This document shows positions 38,188-47,375 of a stretch of 64,000 nt of DNA, one piece after another; positions within the stretch are counted from its first letter, which is position 1, and the number at the start of each line of letters is the position of its first letter. The stretch covers positions 114,656 to 178,655 of the forward strand of contig NZ_SOHA01000001.1 in NCBI RefSeq assembly GCF_004403065.1, in the 5' to 3' direction. Both the position numbers and the translations under genes were made by a program. The stretch is from Cryobacterium cryoconiti. GTDB taxonomy: Bacteria; Actinomycetota; Actinomycetes; Actinomycetales; Microbacteriaceae. The notes beneath the pieces are model-generated. The model was not told where the DNA came from and searched no databases. It was given only the letters and a program-made list of their open reading frames with translations.

Positions 38188-38297
38188 GGGCATCCGTCGT
38201 CACCTAACGGAGGAGATTTTCGCGAAACGCCGGTATTCGTGGCCGCCCGTGCGGCGTGTTGCGAAAATCTCCGCGATTGGCGCGACGACGGATGCCC
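38188..38297. repeat. 110-bp inverted-repeat element (REP/MITE-like)
   Basis: Perfect 14-bp terminal inverted repeats (GGGCATCCGTCGTC and complement) enclose a nested perfect 12-bp pair (GGAGATTTTCGC at 38212, GCGAAAATCTCC at 38261) and an imperfect inner stem. No coding sequence fits. It looks like a foldable intergenic element, possibly a miniature transposable element. Confidence 0.6.
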
Positions 38298-38323
38298 AGG
38301 GGCGGCCTCTAGGCAGTGGCGCA

Positions 38324-38600
38324 CCGGGTCTCGACAAGCTCGACCACCGGGGGGCTCGACCACCGGGTCTCGACCGCCGGGTCTCGACAGGCTCGACCGC
38401 CGGGTCTCGACAGGCTCGACCAACGGGTCTCGACAGGCTCGACCGCCGGGTCTCGACAGGCTCGACCACCGGGTCTCGACAGGCTCGACCACCGGGTCTC
38501 GACAAGCTCGACCACCGGGTCTCGACCACCGGGTCTCGACAGGCTCGACCACCGGGTCTCGACAGGCTCGACCGCTGGGGGGCTCGACCGCCGGGGCCAG
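38324..38600. repeat. Array of about 24-bp GGTCTCGACARGCTCGACC repeats
   Basis: Nine full units of GGTCTCGACAGGCTCGACC plus a 4-5 nt joint (CACCG, CGCCG or CAACG), with two or three shortened units. They abut directly without unique spacers. Single copies occur elsewhere (8141-8165). The 38043-38667 gap holds no gene, only this array, the inverted-repeat element and three GGCATCCGT words. Confidence 0.9.
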
Positions 38601-38667
38601 ACCGGCGGCGGTGCAGTCGTAGGCTTGTTCTGTAGTTCCACGCACCGCCCACACAGAGGAGTCCCGC

Positions 38668-39513
38668 ATGAAGATCGTTGTCACTGGTGGAAGCGGAAAG
38701 CTCGGCCGGACCGTGGTGAAGTACCTGGTCGCCGAGGGTCATGAGGTGCTGAACCTCGACCGGGACGGTGCCCGCAGCCACGATCTGGTCGTCGTGGACC
38801 TCACGGACTACGGCCAGGTCGTCGACGCGATCCTCGGTATCGACGACCGTCACTCCGGCTTCGACGCCATCGTGCACCTGGGCGCGATCCCGGCCCCCGG
38901 CCTGGTTCCGGACGTGGCCACGTTCCACAACAACATCCTCTCCACCTACAACGTGTTCCAGGCCGCCCGCCGTGCGGGCATCAAGAAGCTGGTCTACGCC
39001 TCCAGTGAGACCGTGCTCGGCCTGCCGTTCGACATCGACCCGCCCTACATTCCCGTGGACGAGGAGTACCCGGCCCGCCCCGAAAGCACGTACTCCCTGG
39101 TGAAGCACCTCGAGGAGACGATGGCGATCCAGCTCACCCGGTGGGACCCCGAACTCAGCATCACGGCGCTGCGCTTCTCGAACGTCAAAGACCCGGAGGA
39201 CTACGCGGCCTTCCCCGCTTTCGACGCCGACGCCACCCTGCGCAAATGGAATCTGTGGGGCTACATCGACGGCCGTGACGGCGCCCAGGCCGTGCTGCGG
39301 GCACTGGAGAACGCGAAGCCCGGCTTCGAGGCGTTCATCATCGCCGCCGCCGACACCGTGATGAGCCGGCCGAACGCTGAGCTGGCCGCCGAGGTCTTCC
39401 CCGGGGTGGAACTGCGGGAGGTCGGCCCGAACGACACGCTGCTCTCGATCGACAAGGCCCGACGGATGCTGGGCTACGCGCCCCTGCACAGCTGGCGCGA
39501 CCACGTGGCGTAG
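38668..39513 (+). CDS. NAD(P)-dependent epimerase/dehydratase
   Basis: A 281-residue extended short-chain dehydrogenase. It has the nucleotide motif TGGSGKLG at 7-14, the catalytic YSLVK (about 142-146) with Ser in YASSETV, and the LRFSNVKDP segment. Nucleotide-sugar or sugar-acid substrates are usual for the family; the true one is unclear. It stands alone between the repeat array and a gap, with GAGGAGTCCCGC before the ATG. Confidence 0.87.
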   Translation: MKIVVTGGSGKLGRTVVKYLVAEGHEVLNLDRDGARSHDLVVVDLTDYGQVVDAILGIDDRHSGFDAIVHLGAIPAPGLVPDVATFHNNILSTYNVFQAARRAGIKKLVYASSETVLGLPFDIDPPYIPVDEEYPARPESTYSLVKHLEETMAIQLTRWDPELSITALRFSNVKDPEDYAAFPAFDADATLRKWNLWGYIDGRDGAQAVLRALENAKPGFEAFIIAAADTVMSRPNAELAAEVFPGVELREVGPNDTLLSIDKARRMLGYAPLHSWRDHVA

Positions 39514-39600
39514 CCGCCGCGCAGAGCGGGCCTGCGCCCGTTCGGACCCACCGGCGTTTTCGTGGTCCGCACTGGAACGGCCGGGCGTAGATAGAGTGGT

Positions 39601-39859
39601 CCCCGAGGCGTGTGCTGCGCCTCGGGGGCAGTGCAACGCATGTGTACAATTCGGGTCGGGGGACACGCGGTGAGTCGTCATTCCTCTGCGCCCCGATCCT
39701 GTCCGGCTGGTCCTCTGCGTGGCCACTCGGTGCCGGCGTTTCGCCCGCCTGTGGGCCGGCGGAGTGCCGATCGCGCGCCCGCGGCCCCGATCGGCGAACG
39801 CTCAGCACGATGACCTGCCTGAAACCGAGAACCACGACTCTACGAAAAGAGCGCACACC
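39601..39859 (+). other. Leader region of the vLRR gene with hairpin and tiny open frame
   Basis: The 346-bp gap between the epimerase and the vLRR gene holds a perfect 10-bp hairpin (CCCCGAGGCG, 39601-39627), a TACAAT -10-like element (39642-39647) and a GGGGGACACGC leader. A GTG at 39670 then opens a 47-codon Arg/Pro-rich frame to 39813. The tiny frame may be non-coding. Nothing else was found. Confidence 0.35.
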
Positions 39860-41398
39860 GTGAGCGACATCGACAATCCGATCCGCGAGGCGGCCGACCC
39901 GCAGACTCCCCAGGCGCGCCTGGCGGAGATTGCGGCGGCCCATCCCGAGCTGCATCCCGTGATCGCCACGAACCCGGCCTGCTATCCAGGCCTGCTGGAC
40001 TGGATGCGCGCAAGCGGCACGCTCACGGATGCCCCCACGGATGTCTCGGTTCCCGCCGACCAGGTTCCCGCGGACCAGGTTCCCGCCGACCAGGTTCCCG
40101 CCGACCAGGTTCCCGTGGCCACCCCCGCGCGGCGCAAGCGGGGCCTGATCATCGGCGGCTCGATCGCCCTCGTGGCGGTCCTCGTCGGCGGCGCCGGCAT
40201 CTGGGCCTACGGGGCCGTCTTCTCCAAGCTGGGCGGCGCCGCGACGCCGGAGGCCGCCGTGGAGCAGCTGCTCACCGGTGCGGCCGACCTGGACCCCATC
40301 GCCGTCTACGGCGCCCTGTCGCCCGCAGAGATCGAATCCCTCAAGGCCCCGCTGGAACGCCTCGGCGACGTGAAGCTCGATGCGGATGCCGATGACGACA
40401 CCGACTACAAGGCCCTGACCGAAGAGCTGATCGCGGAGATCACCATCTCTGTCACCGACCTGGAATTCAGCGTCGAGGAGATCGCCGACGGCGTGGCCGC
40501 GGTCAGCGTCGAGAGCGGCGAGCTGAAGATGGACGGCGACCCCGAGACCATCGCCGGACTCTACGTCGACCTGGTTCGCCCCCAGCTGACGGCCCAGCTG
40601 ACCGACTACGGCTACTCCAAGTCCGAGATCAAGCAGGAACTGGCCGACGCCAGGGACAGCGCCGAGGATGAGCTCACGGACTTCCTGCCCTACTCCCTCA
40701 CGGCCGGCGAAATGGCCGACGATCTGGGCCGGGACCCGAGCATCGTGGCCGTTGAGGAAGACGGCGACTGGTTCGTGAGTCCCCTGCTGACCCTCGGCGA
40801 AACCCTCTACCAGACCCAGAGCGAGTCCGACTCGTCGGTCACCCGCGGCAGCCTGATCGCCCCGAGCGACGCCGACTCCTTCGCCACGCCGGAAGAGGCC
40901 GCCGAGGGCTTCGCCGAGGCCATCGCCGCCTACGTGGGCGACGGTGAGGCCAGCGGGCTCGCCGCAGCCCTGCCCCTCCCCGAACGCCGTCTGATGAGCC
41001 TCTACGGAGACCTGTTCGAGTACGACGGCTACGGCTCGCTCACCCTGGCCGAGTTCTCGGTCACCAGCAAGACCGACGGAGACCGGGCCCGGATGATGAT
41101 CGACGAGGGCATCTTCGAGGGCGACGGCAGCTATCTCCCCGATTCGATCGAGATCGCCGGCGTCTGCGGCACGATCAGCGCCGCCTCCTCGTCCAGCCAG
41201 ACCGGTTGCCTCGACGAGATCCCCGGCCTCGACGAGCTCGGTGTCGCGGACATGCGCGTCATCGCCGTGCGCGAGGGCGACGGATGGTTCGTCAGCCCGC
41301 TCGAGACCCTCTTCGACGCCACCGCGATCGCCGTCGACAACGCTGCCCGCCTGAGCGACGAGGGCAAGCTGACCGACATCTTCGCCTCGGCGGAGTGA
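39860..41398 (+). CDS. Variant leucine-rich-repeat membrane protein
   Basis: About 512 residues from GTG 39860. The N-terminal variant-LRR domain (about 1-58: NPIREAADPQTPQARLAEIAAAHPELHPVIA...) is cytoplasmic, followed by a DQVPA repeat linker, a transmembrane helix at about 96-118 after basic RRKRG, and a long acidic extracytoplasmic region with two similar halves (each with GDWFVSPLLTL / GDGWFVSPLETL). Function unknown; common in Microbacteriaceae envelopes. It ends before a long hairpin. Confidence 0.75.
   Translation: MSDIDNPIREAADPQTPQARLAEIAAAHPELHPVIATNPACYPGLLDWMRASGTLTDAPTDVSVPADQVPADQVPADQVPADQVPVATPARRKRGLIIGGSIALVAVLVGGAGIWAYGAVFSKLGGAATPEAAVEQLLTGAADLDPIAVYGALSPAEIESLKAPLERLGDVKLDADADDDTDYKALTEELIAEITISVTDLEFSVEEIADGVAAVSVESGELKMDGDPETIAGLYVDLVRPQLTAQLTDYGYSKSEIKQELADARDSAEDELTDFLPYSLTAGEMADDLGRDPSIVAVEEDGDWFVSPLLTLGETLYQTQSESDSSVTRGSLIAPSDADSFATPEEAAEGFAEAIAAYVGDGEASGLAAALPLPERRLMSLYGDLFEYDGYGSLTLAEFSVTSKTDGDRARMMIDEGIFEGDGSYLPDSIEIAGVCGTISAASSSSQTGCLDEIPGLDELGVADMRVIAVREGDGWFVSPLETLFDATAIAVDNAARLSDEGKLTDIFASAE
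40049..40108 (+). repeat. 15-nt in-frame repeat in the vLRR gene
   Basis: Four nearly identical copies of GTTCCCGCCGACCAG encode VPADQ units just before the transmembrane helix. Near-identity suggests recent expansion. Confidence 0.85.
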
Positions 41399-41416
41399 CC
41401 CGGCGCTGACCCGGCG

Positions 41417-41467
41417 CTCAGCGCAGGAAACAGCTCAGCGCAGGAAACAGCTCAGCGCAGGAAACAG
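41417..41467. repeat. 17-nt direct repeat, three copies
   Basis: CTCAGCGCAGGAAACAG three times in tandem, followed by a degenerate fourth (CCCAGCGAACGAAACAA) that merges into the terminator stem. Intergenic. Confidence 0.85.
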
Positions 41468-41478
41468 CCCAGCGAACG

Positions 41479-41524
41479 AAACAACGGATGCACCCGCCCA
41501 GCCGGGCAGGTGCATCCGTTGTTT
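41479..41524. terminator. Bidirectional terminator between vLRR and chitinase genes
   Basis: A perfect 16-bp stem AAACAACGGATGCACC, with an inner GCCC/GGGC stem, flanked by A/T-rich ends. It sits between convergent genes. Confidence 0.85.
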
Positions 41525-41543
41525 GCGTTCCGGAGTGACCGGG

Positions 41544-43118
41544 CTACGAGGTCGCGGCCACGAACGCCCGGGAGTACGACCACTTCGGGCTGCTCACCCC
41601 GGAGCACATGTAGGCGGGGATGCCTCCGGTGCAGGGCTGGTCCCGGGTCATTTCCCACCAGCCGACGTAGTTCAGCGCGTTCGCCTTGGCGAAGGCGCTG
41701 ACCTTGTTCGTGTCGGCGAGCGTGAAGATCTCACCGGTGTCGTTCAGCCCGATCATCGGCGTGATGCCGATCATGGACAGGCGCTGGGCGTTGCTCAGGC
41801 CGGCGTACGCCGGGAGCGCGCCCAGCTGCTTCGCGGTGGAGTTGGCCGCGCTGATCGCCGCCGTGCCCATGTCCACCGTGCCGTCGCCGTAGTCCATGGC
41901 CATGACGTTGACGGCGGAGAGCTTCACCCCGGCCTCGGCGAACTCCTTGAGCGTGCGTTGACCGCTCGCGACCAGGCCGTAGGGCATCACCGGAAGGGTC
42001 AGGGACACCTGCAGAGGGCGACCTGCTGCTGCCCGCTGCTTCTGAAGCTCGACGATCGCGACCACGCGACGCTTGTTGGCGGCCGGGTCGCTCACGTCGG
42101 ACCCTTCGATATCGAAGTCGATCCGGTCGACGTTGTACCGATTGATGACCTTCGTGTACGCGGCGAGGAGAGCGGCCGGGTCGGTGCAGACCCGGGCGAG
42201 CTCGTTGTTCGCCATCCCGCCGAACGAGACGACGAACGTGCCGCCGCCGTTCTGGAACGTCGAAATCGATCCCACGAAGTCCTGGGTGCCGCCCACGGTG
42301 TAGGCGGTGTACCCGGCCCAGGTCGGGCTGCAATTGCTGGTGCGGTCCGCGACGATGAACGCCCCCGTGACGGCCTTGACTCCGGTGGCCGTGGCGAAGG
42401 CGGAGAGGTCAGCGCTCGGCCACAGGCCCATGTCCACATAGGGGGCGACGAGCAGGCTGCCCGCCGGTGTCGGCGTGGGAGTCGTGGTGGGAGTGGGTGT
42501 CGGTGTTGATGTCGGCGTGGGTGTGGGTGTCGGCGTCGGTGTTGACGTCGGAGTGGGTGTCGGCGTCGGTGTGACCGTCGGCGAGGGTGACGGAGACGGC
42601 ACCGGGGTGGTCGTCGGTGTCGGCACCGGCACCGGTGTCGGTGTCGGCGTCGGAACAGTCGACCCGGCCCCGTTCACGGAACACGGGATCGACGCGGCAC
42701 CGGCCGGCAGGCCGATCACGGCGCAGGCGGTGGGGTACAGCGGAGCGGTGCCCACCTTGTACGACGTGAGGCCGAACGATGTGGCGGCGCCGGGGGCGAG
42801 CTTCGATGCCCAGGTCGGCGCCTTCACGGCGAATCCGCTGCTCGACGCCTGCAGCGTCCCGTTCCACAGCGTGTTCACCTTGTTTCCGTAGGTGAAGGAG
42901 ATCTGCCACGGCTGGAGGGCGGTCGTCGACGCGTTCTTCACCCCCACCTCCGATTGGAACCCGGTCGTCCACACGTTCGTGTTCTTCCAGTTCACCTCGA
43001 CCCCGGACACGGCCGCCGCCGCGGGAAGCGCGGTGGCCCCCAGACCGAGTATGAGCAGAGCGGATGTGCTGATCGCGATCGCCAGCGGTCGCAGCCGCCG
43101 GGAGGTGGAAACTGTCAC
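41544..43118 (-). CDS. Secreted chitinase: CBM2 + Pro/Thr linker + GH18
   Basis: About 524 residues from GTG 43118, with GAGGA 7 nt upstream. The signal peptide ends near ALPAAAA. A CBM2-like carbohydrate-binding domain (about 38-145) has the Trp-rich [11 protein letters not shown] and LQPWQISF strands. A PTPTP linker (about 155-225) leads to a GH18 barrel with the catalytic signature DFDIEG (general acid E338). It hydrolyses chitin-type beta-1,4-GlcNAc polymers outside the cell. No regulator lies next to it. Confidence 0.9.
   Translation of the reverse strand: MTVSTSRRLRPLAIAISTSALLILGLGATALPAAAAVSGVEVNWKNTNVWTTGFQSEVGVKNASTTALQPWQISFTYGNKVNTLWNGTLQASSSGFAVKAPTWASKLAPGAATSFGLTSYKVGTAPLYPTACAVIGLPAGAASIPCSVNGAGSTVPTPTPTPVPVPTPTTTPVPSPSPSPTVTPTPTPTPTSTPTPTPTPTPTSTPTPTPTTTPTPTPAGSLLVAPYVDMGLWPSADLSAFATATGVKAVTGAFIVADRTSNCSPTWAGYTAYTVGGTQDFVGSISTFQNGGGTFVVSFGGMANNELARVCTDPAALLAAYTKVINRYNVDRIDFDIEGSDVSDPAANKRRVVAIVELQKQRAAAGRPLQVSLTLPVMPYGLVASGQRTLKEFAEAGVKLSAVNVMAMDYGDGTVDMGTAAISAANSTAKQLGALPAYAGLSNAQRLSMIGITPMIGLNDTGEIFTLADTNKVSAFAKANALNYVGWWEMTRDQPCTGGIPAYMCSGVSSPKWSYSRAFVAATS
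42462..42665 (-). repeat. Hexanucleotide-based repeat coding the Pro/Thr linker
   Basis: GGTGTCGGCGTC-like units (plus-strand reading) encode PTPTP/STPTP. The linker joins the CBM2 and GH18 domains and would be prone to length change in steps of two residues. Confidence 0.85.
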
Positions 43119-43273
43119 TCGGTGTCCTCGTATCCTTGTCGTGAATGCGGTGGAGTGGCCGGGGCCGTCACACATCAGCGGGAGCTGAACTCCAGTCACG
43201 ACTATCGTCCGGAGAAGACCTCACGTTAGGCAGCGACCTGGGTTTTCGGCTCCGTCGACGTAGTGTCGTAACC

Positions 43274-43624
43274 ATGACCCCCGATGACCTCGTCGACTTC
43301 TGTCTGAGCCTTCCGCAGGCGATCGAAACGTTCCCCTTCGGTGAGGAGACGAGCGTGTTCAAGACCAGCGGCAACGGCAAGATCTTCGCCCTCAGCGCCC
43401 TCGCCGCAGAGCCCCTCGCGGTCTCGCTCAAATGCGACCCCGAGGAGGGCAGGGCCCTGCGCGAGGAGCTCCCGGAGCAGATCACTCCGGGCTACCACCT
43501 CAACAAGAAGCACTGGATCACGATCGTGCCGGGCGGGCCGGTCGACGACGACCTGGTGAGGCAGCTGCTGCGGGACAGCCATGCCCTGGTGCGCCCCAAG
43601 GTGCCACGGGCCCCCGAGTCCTAA
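43274..43624 (+). CDS. MmcQ/YjbR-family protein
   Basis: A 116-residue protein with the family opening DFCLSLPQAIETFPFGEETSVFK, the strand LSLKCDPEEG and the ending GYHLNKKHWITI. The fold resembles DNA-binding proteins but the function is unknown. Its stop overlaps the convergent phosphatase stop by 4 nt. Confidence 0.9.
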   Translation: MTPDDLVDFCLSLPQAIETFPFGEETSVFKTSGNGKIFALSALAAEPLAVSLKCDPEEGRALREELPEQITPGYHLNKKHWITIVPGGPVDDDLVRQLLRDSHALVRPKVPRAPES

Positions 43625-44253
43625 CCGGCCAGAAGCTGCGGCCCGCCCGGTGAGCCCACGCTGAGTCCCGCCCACGACACGAGGGTCCAGCCCCCGGCGG
43701 GGGAGCCGGACAGTTCGACGACTCCCGTGTTCTCGAGGTCGGTCGTGCCCGCGAACATGGGGGACACATTGTTGGCGCGGGCGGCGGTCCACACCCGGAT
43801 CGCAGCACCGTGGCTGAACACCGCCGCCGTGTCGGCGCCGGCGGCCGCAGACGCGATATCGGCGTCGAACCGGGTGAAGAAGCTGTTGCCGTCCAGGCCG
43901 CCGGGCATCCGGGTGTCGAGGTCCCCGGTCACCCAGGCCAGCACGGTCTCGAAATAGCTATGAATGGATGCCCGGTCGCTCCGGCCTTCGAGGTCGCCCG
44001 CTTCGATCTCGTGCAGCCCGGTGCCCACCTGCACGTCGAGCCGCCGGTCCGCCGCCAGAGGCCGGGCGGTCAGCTGGGTGCGCACGAGCGTCGACGCGAA
44101 GATGGCGTCGATGGGCTCGGTGCGCAACGCCTCCGGGATGACCGAGGCCTGCCGTGATCCGAGCGCGGTCAGACCGGGGCCCGGGTGCGCGGTGTCGAGC
44201 TGGCCGAGAACGTTGGCGGGCGTCTGCCCGTGGCGGATCAGAAAGAGTCGCAT
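43621..44253 (-). CDS. Histidine phosphatase-family (phosphoglycerate mutase-like) protein
   Basis: A 210-residue protein with the RHG motif at 7-9 (LIRHGQT), the second Arg in STLVRTQLTA, Glu in LHEIEAGDLEG and the late catalytic His in VFSHGAAIRV. This is the broad-specificity phosphatase branch. Next gene downstream on the opposite strand overlaps by 4 nt. Confidence 0.9.
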   Translation of the reverse strand: MRLFLIRHGQTPANVLGQLDTAHPGPGLTALGSRQASVIPEALRTEPIDAIFASTLVRTQLTARPLAADRRLDVQVGTGLHEIEAGDLEGRSDRASIHSYFETVLAWVTGDLDTRMPGGLDGNSFFTRFDADIASAAAGADTAAVFSHGAAIRVWTAARANNVSPMFAGTTDLENTGVVELSGSPAGGWTLVSWAGLSVGSPGGPQLLAG

Positions 44254-44291
44254 GGTTCACTCAGCATAGGCATCGGGGCTGGGTGGGAGAC

Positions 44292-46859
44292 TCAGCGCGA
44301 CCGGCGCATCCGCCATTTGAAGGCCGCGTCGGCCAGAATCAGCAGCACGGCCGCGAGAAGCGGGAAGATCCAGGCCAGCGCGGGCGGCCACGCGCCGCCG
44401 AGCAGGCCGCTCACGAAGGGGACGCCCAGGAAGACGGCCAGCAACGCCAGCTGCGCGGCAACGGATACGACGAGCGCCCGATTGCCCATCAGCGGCAGCC
44501 GCCAGGCCGGCACGGACTGGCTGCGGCACGCGAAGGCGTTCGCCATCTGGGCCACGGTGATGGTCGCGAAGGCGGTGCCGGACGCACCGGCCAGCAGGTC
44601 GGGGGCAACCGGTTCACCCCAGCCCCAGCCGCCCGCGAGCAGGACCGCGGCGAACCCGGCCAGCGTGACCACCGCCTCGACCGGACCGAGAACGCCGAAG
44701 GCCCGCCAGAGCAGCAGTCGGTCGATCAGCGCGCGCGTTTTCGCCCGACCCTGCATCACCCGCTTGCTCGGCGGCTCCACGCCGAGCGCCAGGGCAGGCA
44801 GCATGTCCGTGCCGATGTCCAGCGCCAGCACCTGCAGCACCCCGATCGCCAGCGGGAACTGGCCGCCGGTCAGCGCCCAGGCCGCGAACGGCGCCAGCTC
44901 GGCCACATTGTCGGTGAGGTGATAGGTGAGAAACCGGCGCGCGTTCGCGAAGGTCGCCCGGCCCAGGCGCACCGCCGTCACAATGGTGCCGAAATGGTCG
45001 TCGAGCAGCACCAGGTCGGCGGCCTCCCGCGCCACATCGCTGCCGCTCAGGCCCATCGCGATCCCGACATCCGCCTCCCGCAGGGCCGGAGCATCGTTGA
45101 CGCCGTCGCCGGTCATCGCCACCACATGCCCGCGCGCCCGCAGCACCCGGGTGATTCGTAGCTTGTCGGCGGGCGTCACCCGGGCGACGACGGCGCCGGC
45201 CGGGTGGTCCAGCAGCTCACCGAGCTCGTCGTCGGAGGCCGGGAGACCGGCCCCCAGCACCACGCCTCCCGGGCGCAGCAGGCCGACCTCGCGGGCGATG
45301 GCCTCGGCCGTGTTCGGGTGGTCGCCGGTGACCATGACCACCCGGATGTCCGCGTCGAAGCAATCCTGCAGCGCCTGGTGCACGTCGGGGCGGGGTGGGT
45401 CCTCCAGCCCGAGCAGTCCGAGCAGCTCCAGCCCCGTTTCGACCAGCCCCGTTTCGACCAGCCCCGTTCGAGTGCTCGCGTCACCTGGCCCCTCCGCCCA
45501 GTCCCGGCCGGCGACCGCCAGCACGCGACGGCCGAGGGCCGTCATCCGTTTCAGTTCCTCGTGCGCCTCGTCGGACACCGCCAGGCAGCGCTGGAAAACG
45601 CTCTCGGGGGCGCCGAGGGCCGTGACGCGGCCGTCCTCGATGGCCGAGCTCATCATCCGTTCGGCCGTGTAGGGCAGGCGGGTGGCGACCTCGCCCGGGT
45701 CGTCGGTCCAGCCGCTGCGCGTGGCGAGGCAGGCGATGGCGGCGTCCAGGGGTGCACCCTCGGCCTGCCACCGCCCGTCGTGCAGCACGGCCCGGCCGGT
45801 GACGCAGCGCACGGCGGATGCCGCCACCCGGGGAACGAGTCGCTGCGCCGCGGCCGATCCCTCGAACACCGCCGCGGGCTCGTAGCCGGAACCCTGCACC
45901 CTCACCGTTCCGCCGGGCGTCCACACCTCGACCACGGACATCCGGTTCTGGGTCAGAGTCCCGGTCTTGTCGGTGCAGATGAAGGTGGTCGCACCCAGCG
46001 TCTCCACGGCGTCCAGGCGGCGCACCAGCGCATGCTGCTTCGCCATCGACTGGGCGCCGCGCGCCAGCGACAGCGTCACGGTCGGCAGGAGCCCTTCGGG
46101 CACCAGAGCCACGGCCACTCCGACCGCGAACAGGAACGCGTCCACGGGGCGCAGCCCGATCAGCACCCCGGCCACACCCAGCCCGATGCCCGTCGACACC
46201 GCGATCACGGCCACCGTCCTGACCACCTTGCGCAGTTCCCGGGTCAGCGGGCTGGGCGGTCGCTTCGCCGAGCGGGCCAGCTCGGCGATCGCGGCCAGAG
46301 TCGTCGCGGAACCGGTCTCGACCACCCGGGCCTGCGCCTCACCCTGCACCACGAACGTGCCAGCGCGTAGCCGGTCTCCCTCACCGCGTCGCACCGGCTC
46401 GCTCTCCCCGGTCAGCATCGACTCGTCCGCGGCCAGCGCCTCCGCGTCGAGCACCTCCATGTCGGCGGCGATCCGGTCACCGGAGCGCAGCAGCACCAGG
46501 TCCCCGCGCACAAGGTCGCGGGCGTCGACCGTGCGTACGCTGCCGCCCCGCCAGACGCGGGTGTCACTCGGCAGCAGGGTGCGGAGCCGTTCGGAGGAAC
46601 GGTCGGCCCGGTAGTCCTGGGCGAACGCGAAGACCGCGTTGAACACGATCACGACGACGATGGCAATGGCCAGGGCCGGTGTCCCGGCCAGCAGGGCCAG
46701 CCCGCTCGCCGCCCAGAGCAGCACCGCGAGCAGATGCGTGAACTGGCGGGCGAGGGCCCGCAGGGGCGAGGCTCTCGCCAGCCGGGGGAGAGAATTCGGT
46801 CCGTCCTGGGCGAGTCGGGCCGCGGCTTCCTCGGAGGTCAACCCTCCCAGCTGCGCCAT
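44292..46859 (-). CDS. P2-type cation-transporting ATPase
   Basis: An 855-residue P-type ATPase. It has the N-terminal cation ATPase domain (LTSEEAAARLAQDGPN), TGES phosphatase motif, TM4 with VALVPEGLLP, phospho-acceptor D297 in CTDKTGTLTQN, and the hinge MTGDGVNDAPAL. The PEGL signature in TM4 belongs to the Ca2+/Na+,K+/H+ (P2) group and excludes heavy-metal P1B pumps. The ion is undetermined. A short direct repeat encodes the LVETG/LVETG copies near residue 470. No partner genes nearby. Confidence 0.92.
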   Translation of the reverse strand: MAQLGGLTSEEAAARLAQDGPNSLPRLARASPLRALARQFTHLLAVLLWAASGLALLAGTPALAIAIVVVIVFNAVFAFAQDYRADRSSERLRTLLPSDTRVWRGGSVRTVDARDLVRGDLVLLRSGDRIAADMEVLDAEALAADESMLTGESEPVRRGEGDRLRAGTFVVQGEAQARVVETGSATTLAAIAELARSAKRPPSPLTRELRKVVRTVAVIAVSTGIGLGVAGVLIGLRPVDAFLFAVGVAVALVPEGLLPTVTLSLARGAQSMAKQHALVRRLDAVETLGATTFICTDKTGTLTQNRMSVVEVWTPGGTVRVQGSGYEPAAVFEGSAAAQRLVPRVAASAVRCVTGRAVLHDGRWQAEGAPLDAAIACLATRSGWTDDPGEVATRLPYTAERMMSSAIEDGRVTALGAPESVFQRCLAVSDEAHEELKRMTALGRRVLAVAGRDWAEGPGDASTRTGLVETGLVETGLELLGLLGLEDPPRPDVHQALQDCFDADIRVVMVTGDHPNTAEAIAREVGLLRPGGVVLGAGLPASDDELGELLDHPAGAVVARVTPADKLRITRVLRARGHVVAMTGDGVNDAPALREADVGIAMGLSGSDVAREAADLVLLDDHFGTIVTAVRLGRATFANARRFLTYHLTDNVAELAPFAAWALTGGQFPLAIGVLQVLALDIGTDMLPALALGVEPPSKRVMQGRAKTRALIDRLLLWRAFGVLGPVEAVVTLAGFAAVLLAGGWGWGEPVAPDLLAGASGTAFATITVAQMANAFACRSQSVPAWRLPLMGNRALVVSVAAQLALLAVFLGVPFVSGLLGGAWPPALAWIFPLLAAVLLILADAAFKWRMRRSR

Positions 46860-46970
46860 ATGCGATCACCTCGACACGGAAACTACACCTGCCGGGCAGT
46901 GGACCGGGCTCGCAGCCGGCAGTGACAGCATGGAACAGAAGTCAACGCATCCAGGAGAGGGACAAACCCC

Positions 46971-47297
46971 ATGACGATCATCAAAATCAACGCCATCACC
47001 GTGCCCGGCGACAACGGCGACGAGCTGGCCCGCCGCTTCGCCGCCCGCGCCGGCGCGGTCGACGACCGGCCGGGCTTCGAGGGCTTCGAGCTGCTCAAGC
47101 CCACCGACGACCGCAGCACCTGGCTGGTCGTCACCCGCTGGGCCGACGAGGAGTCCTTCCAGGCCTGGCTGACCTCGCCGTCCTTCGCCCAGGGCCACCG
47201 CGGCGACGCCCCCACGGAGGGCGACGCCCCCGCTCGACCCGTGGGTATCAGCAGCGAGCTGTGGTCCTATGAGATCGCAGGCGGTTCGCAGGCCTGA
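46971..47297 (+). CDS. MhuD-like heme-degrading monooxygenase
   Basis: A 108-residue ABM-fold protein close to mycobacterial MhuD. It has KINAI with catalytic N7, PGFEGFELLKP, W66 in FQAWLTSP and a proximal His at 76 in FAQGHRGD. Such enzymes open heme and release iron in the cytoplasm. MhuD-type ruffling chemistry (mycobilin, no CO) is inferred from the shared Asn/Trp/His set. GGAGAGGG precedes the ATG. No heme-uptake genes adjoin it. It ends at a shared terminator with pflB. Confidence 0.85.
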   Translation: MTIIKINAITVPGDNGDELARRFAARAGAVDDRPGFEGFELLKPTDDRSTWLVVTRWADEESFQAWLTSPSFAQGHRGDAPTEGDAPARPVGISSELWSYEIAGGSQA

Positions 47298-47313
47298 CCG
47301 GCACGCCCACGAC

Positions 47314-47359
47314 GCCCCCGGCCACGGCGCGTAGAACGGGATGCGCCGTGATCGGGGGC
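47314..47359. terminator. Terminator shared by the heme monooxygenase and pflB
   Basis: A GC-rich imperfect stem (GCCCCCG..CACGGCGC with GCGCCGTG..CGGGGGC, one 2-nt internal mismatch, 12-nt loop) between convergent genes. Confidence 0.75.
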
Positions 47360-47375
47360 TTGGCGTTTGTCCGGG

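Noticed and set aside
38324..38600. CRISPR array
   Set aside because: Units abut with 4-5 nt of variable bases and no unique spacers, and no cas genes are nearby.
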